This document shows positions 62,707 through 64,000 of a stretch of DNA of 64,000 bases, one piece after another. The notes under the pieces were generated by a model that ran no database searches, was not told the DNA's origin, and worked only from the letters and a program-made list of their open reading frames with translations. The position numbers and the translations under genes are program-made. Source of the DNA: Acinetobacter soli (GTDB lineage: Bacteria > Pseudomonadota > Gammaproteobacteria > Pseudomonadales > Moraxellaceae); the NCBI RefSeq assembly GCF_000760595.1, contig NZ_BBNM01000001.1, positions 124,001-188,000 on the forward strand, given 5' to 3'. The number at the start of each line of letters is the position of its first letter. The stretch's first letter is position 1.

Positions 62707-63612
62707 GTGAAGTGGTTACAAATACACATTACTGTCGATCAAGAACACGTTGATTTCACTGAAACATTGCTTTTGTCACTCGGAGCAGTCAGTGTCACTT
62801 TAGATGATGCAGAAGATCAGGCATTACTTGAACCGCTTCCAGGCGAAACACCGCTTTGGAATAAAGTGATTGTGACTGGAATTTATCAAGAAGATGAGCA
62901 AGATCCAATCGATGTTGCCAAACTTGAAGCGTTTTTAAGTGCGCAATTGCCTAATGCACCAATGCGTCATGAACAACTTGAAGATCAAGTCTGGGAACGC
63001 GCATGGATGGATTACTATGATCCGATCCAAATTAGCGAGAAGTTCTGGATTGTACCTGAGTGGCTAGAAGCACCCGATGCAGATGCAGTCAATATTAAGC
63101 TTGATCCGGGCCTAGCTTTTGGAACCGGTAATCATGCCAGTACATTCTTATGCCTGCAATGGTTGGGGCAAACCGATCTAAAAGACAAGACGGTGATTGA
63201 TTTTGGTTGTGGTTCAGGCATTTTAGCCGTTGCAGCGCTTCTATTGGGTGCTAAAAAGGTATATGCCACCGATATCGATCCGCAAGCGGTACTTGCAACC
63301 AAGCAAAATGCCGAACTCAATGGCGTACTTGATCGTCTGTATGTAGGTTTGCCTGAAGAGTTCGATGCAGAATTTAAATCAAAAGAATCTCAAGCTGATG
63401 TATTAGTGGCAAACATTTTGGCTAGTCCACTCATGATGCTGGCACCAGAATTTGCAACGCTACTAAAACCCGAAGGCGAATTTGCACTTGCAGGCGTGAT
63501 TGAAGAACAGGTTGAAGATGTCTCTGCCGTTTACACGCAGTATTTTGATATCTTGCAAATCGAGAAACGCGAAGAAAACTGGTGTCGTATTTCTGGAAAA
63601 CGCCACGCGTAA
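62707..63612 (+). CDS. prmA: Ribosomal protein L11 methyltransferase
   Basis: Methylates ribosomal protein L11 at several Lys and the N-terminus. The N-terminal substrate domain ([19 protein letters not shown]) is followed by the SAM domain with [22 protein letters not shown] and [20 protein letters not shown], then the [14 protein letters not shown] motif (family NIL-x-x-PL). The GTG start at 62707 matches the family N-terminus. 301 residues is the usual length. The zinc-ribbon gene follows 24 bp later. Confidence 0.96.
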   Translation: MKWLQIHITVDQEHVDFTETLLLSLGAVSVTLDDAEDQALLEPLPGETPLWNKVIVTGIYQEDEQDPIDVAKLEAFLSAQLPNAPMRHEQLEDQVWERAWMDYYDPIQISEKFWIVPEWLEAPDADAVNIKLDPGLAFGTGNHASTFLCLQWLGQTDLKDKTVIDFGCGSGILAVAALLLGAKKVYATDIDPQAVLATKQNAELNGVLDRLYVGLPEEFDAEFKSKESQADVLVANILASPLMMLAPEFATLLKPEGEFALAGVIEEQVEDVSAVYTQYFDILQIEKREENWCRISGKRHA

Positions 63613-63636
63613 GCTTTAGACGAGGCTGGTCTATAC

Positions 63637-64000
63637 ATGAGCGCCAAACAAACCCGCTGCCCTCAGTGCAAAACGATTTACCACGTAACGCAAAAGCAGC
63701 TTACGCTGGCTCAGGGTATGGTTTGTTGCGCAAAGTGTAATTTCACTTTTAATGCCATCACACATTTGTATGCACCAGCAACGCTGGTTGATAAATTTGA
63801 TGAGCTGCATCATGTTACATCCGCCATACAGCATGACAGTGAAAAACCCAATGTGCTTGAAATTTTTCAGCAGAAAATTGAAAACTCCAATATTGACTTA
63901 TTAACCTATCTCAACAATTTAAAATATTTTCAAAGTATAGACAGCTTAAATTCTCCATTGTTGTATTTATCGAGTGACCGTGACAACTTGCGTCAGCAGC
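63637..64000 (+). CDS. Zinc-ribbon (MJ0042 type) protein, N-terminal part
   Basis: An open frame that runs off the window end (121 residues seen). The N-terminus MSAKQTRCPQCKTIYHVT with a second CxxC (CCAKCNFTFNA) is an MJ0042-type zinc finger, as in proteins with a C-terminal DUF3426 domain; in Acinetobacter and Pseudomonas such a gene commonly follows prmA. The middle part is helical and charged (LEIFQQKIENSNIDLL). The rest is outside the window. Confidence 0.85.
   Translation, partial: MSAKQTRCPQCKTIYHVTQKQLTLAQGMVCCAKCNFTFNAITHLYAPATLVDKFDELHHVTSAIQHDSEKPNVLEIFQQKIENSNIDLLTYLNNLKYFQSIDSLNSPLLYLSSDRDNLRQQ

Overview
The window is a stretch of Acinetobacter chromosome, probably not A. baumannii itself; the species was not determined. 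The evidence is moderate-to-low GC, typical Acinetobacter protein sequences (AcnB, PpsA, cyo operon, Coq7 and TamA/TamB variants), and a housekeeping gene order with no IS elements, prophage, rRNA or tRNA genes. Nearly all of it is coding, in short operons separated by clear hairpin terminators.

Layout. 1-6.7 kb: a nucleoside/ribose utilisation neighbourhood (MFS transporter end, nucleoside hydrolase, a 2-oxoglutarate/Fe(II)-type dioxygenase, a NupC-type nucleoside transporter, ribokinase) followed by an Lrp/AsnC regulator. 6.8-10.2 kb: aconitase B with its terminator and, behind it, an AT-rich gene resembling the uracil-DNA-glycosylase fold. 10.8-14.4 kb: a small lipoprotein and a copper-resistance unit (CsoR repressor divergent from CopA ATPase and a CopZ-like chaperone, with a visible CsoR operator). 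14.4-21.6 kb: tamB-tamA. 21.8-26.8 kb: an LplT-like MFS gene plus coq7, convergent with moeB-like/ubiB-like/folB/folK. 27.0-27.3 kb: an isolated four-repeat type I-F CRISPR array with no cas genes. 27.4-34.3 kb: MprF-like protein, flavin reductase, acyl-CoA synthetase, SDR and AraC regulator. 34.3-36.2 kb: prfA-prmC. 36.7-40.9 kb: glycine-zipper protein, LLM monooxygenase, GGDEF/EAL protein. 40.0-43.4 kb: divergent ppsR/ppsA. 43.5-49.4 kb: GYF-RDD membrane protein and cyoABCDE. 49.5-53.9 kb: rpsF-rpsR-rplI with an S6:S18-type leader, a TM2 protein, dnaB and alr. 53.9-58.9 kb: a four-gene operon for the Anbu proteasome-like peptidase with ATP-grasp, alpha-E and transglutaminase partners, divergent from a WYL regulator. 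58.9-59.1 kb: a small, apparently independent transcription unit. 59.2-64 kb: mnmG, a small secreted protein, a BASS transporter, prmA and the start of a zinc-ribbon protein.

The most interesting items are the Anbu operon (a poorly understood peptide-synthesis/proteolysis system whose catalytic residues are all visible here), the orphan I-F CRISPR array, and the previously unannotated small RNA or micro-protein unit between the WYL regulator and mnmG. All functional calls come from reading the sequence and recalling family signatures; no database search was run.
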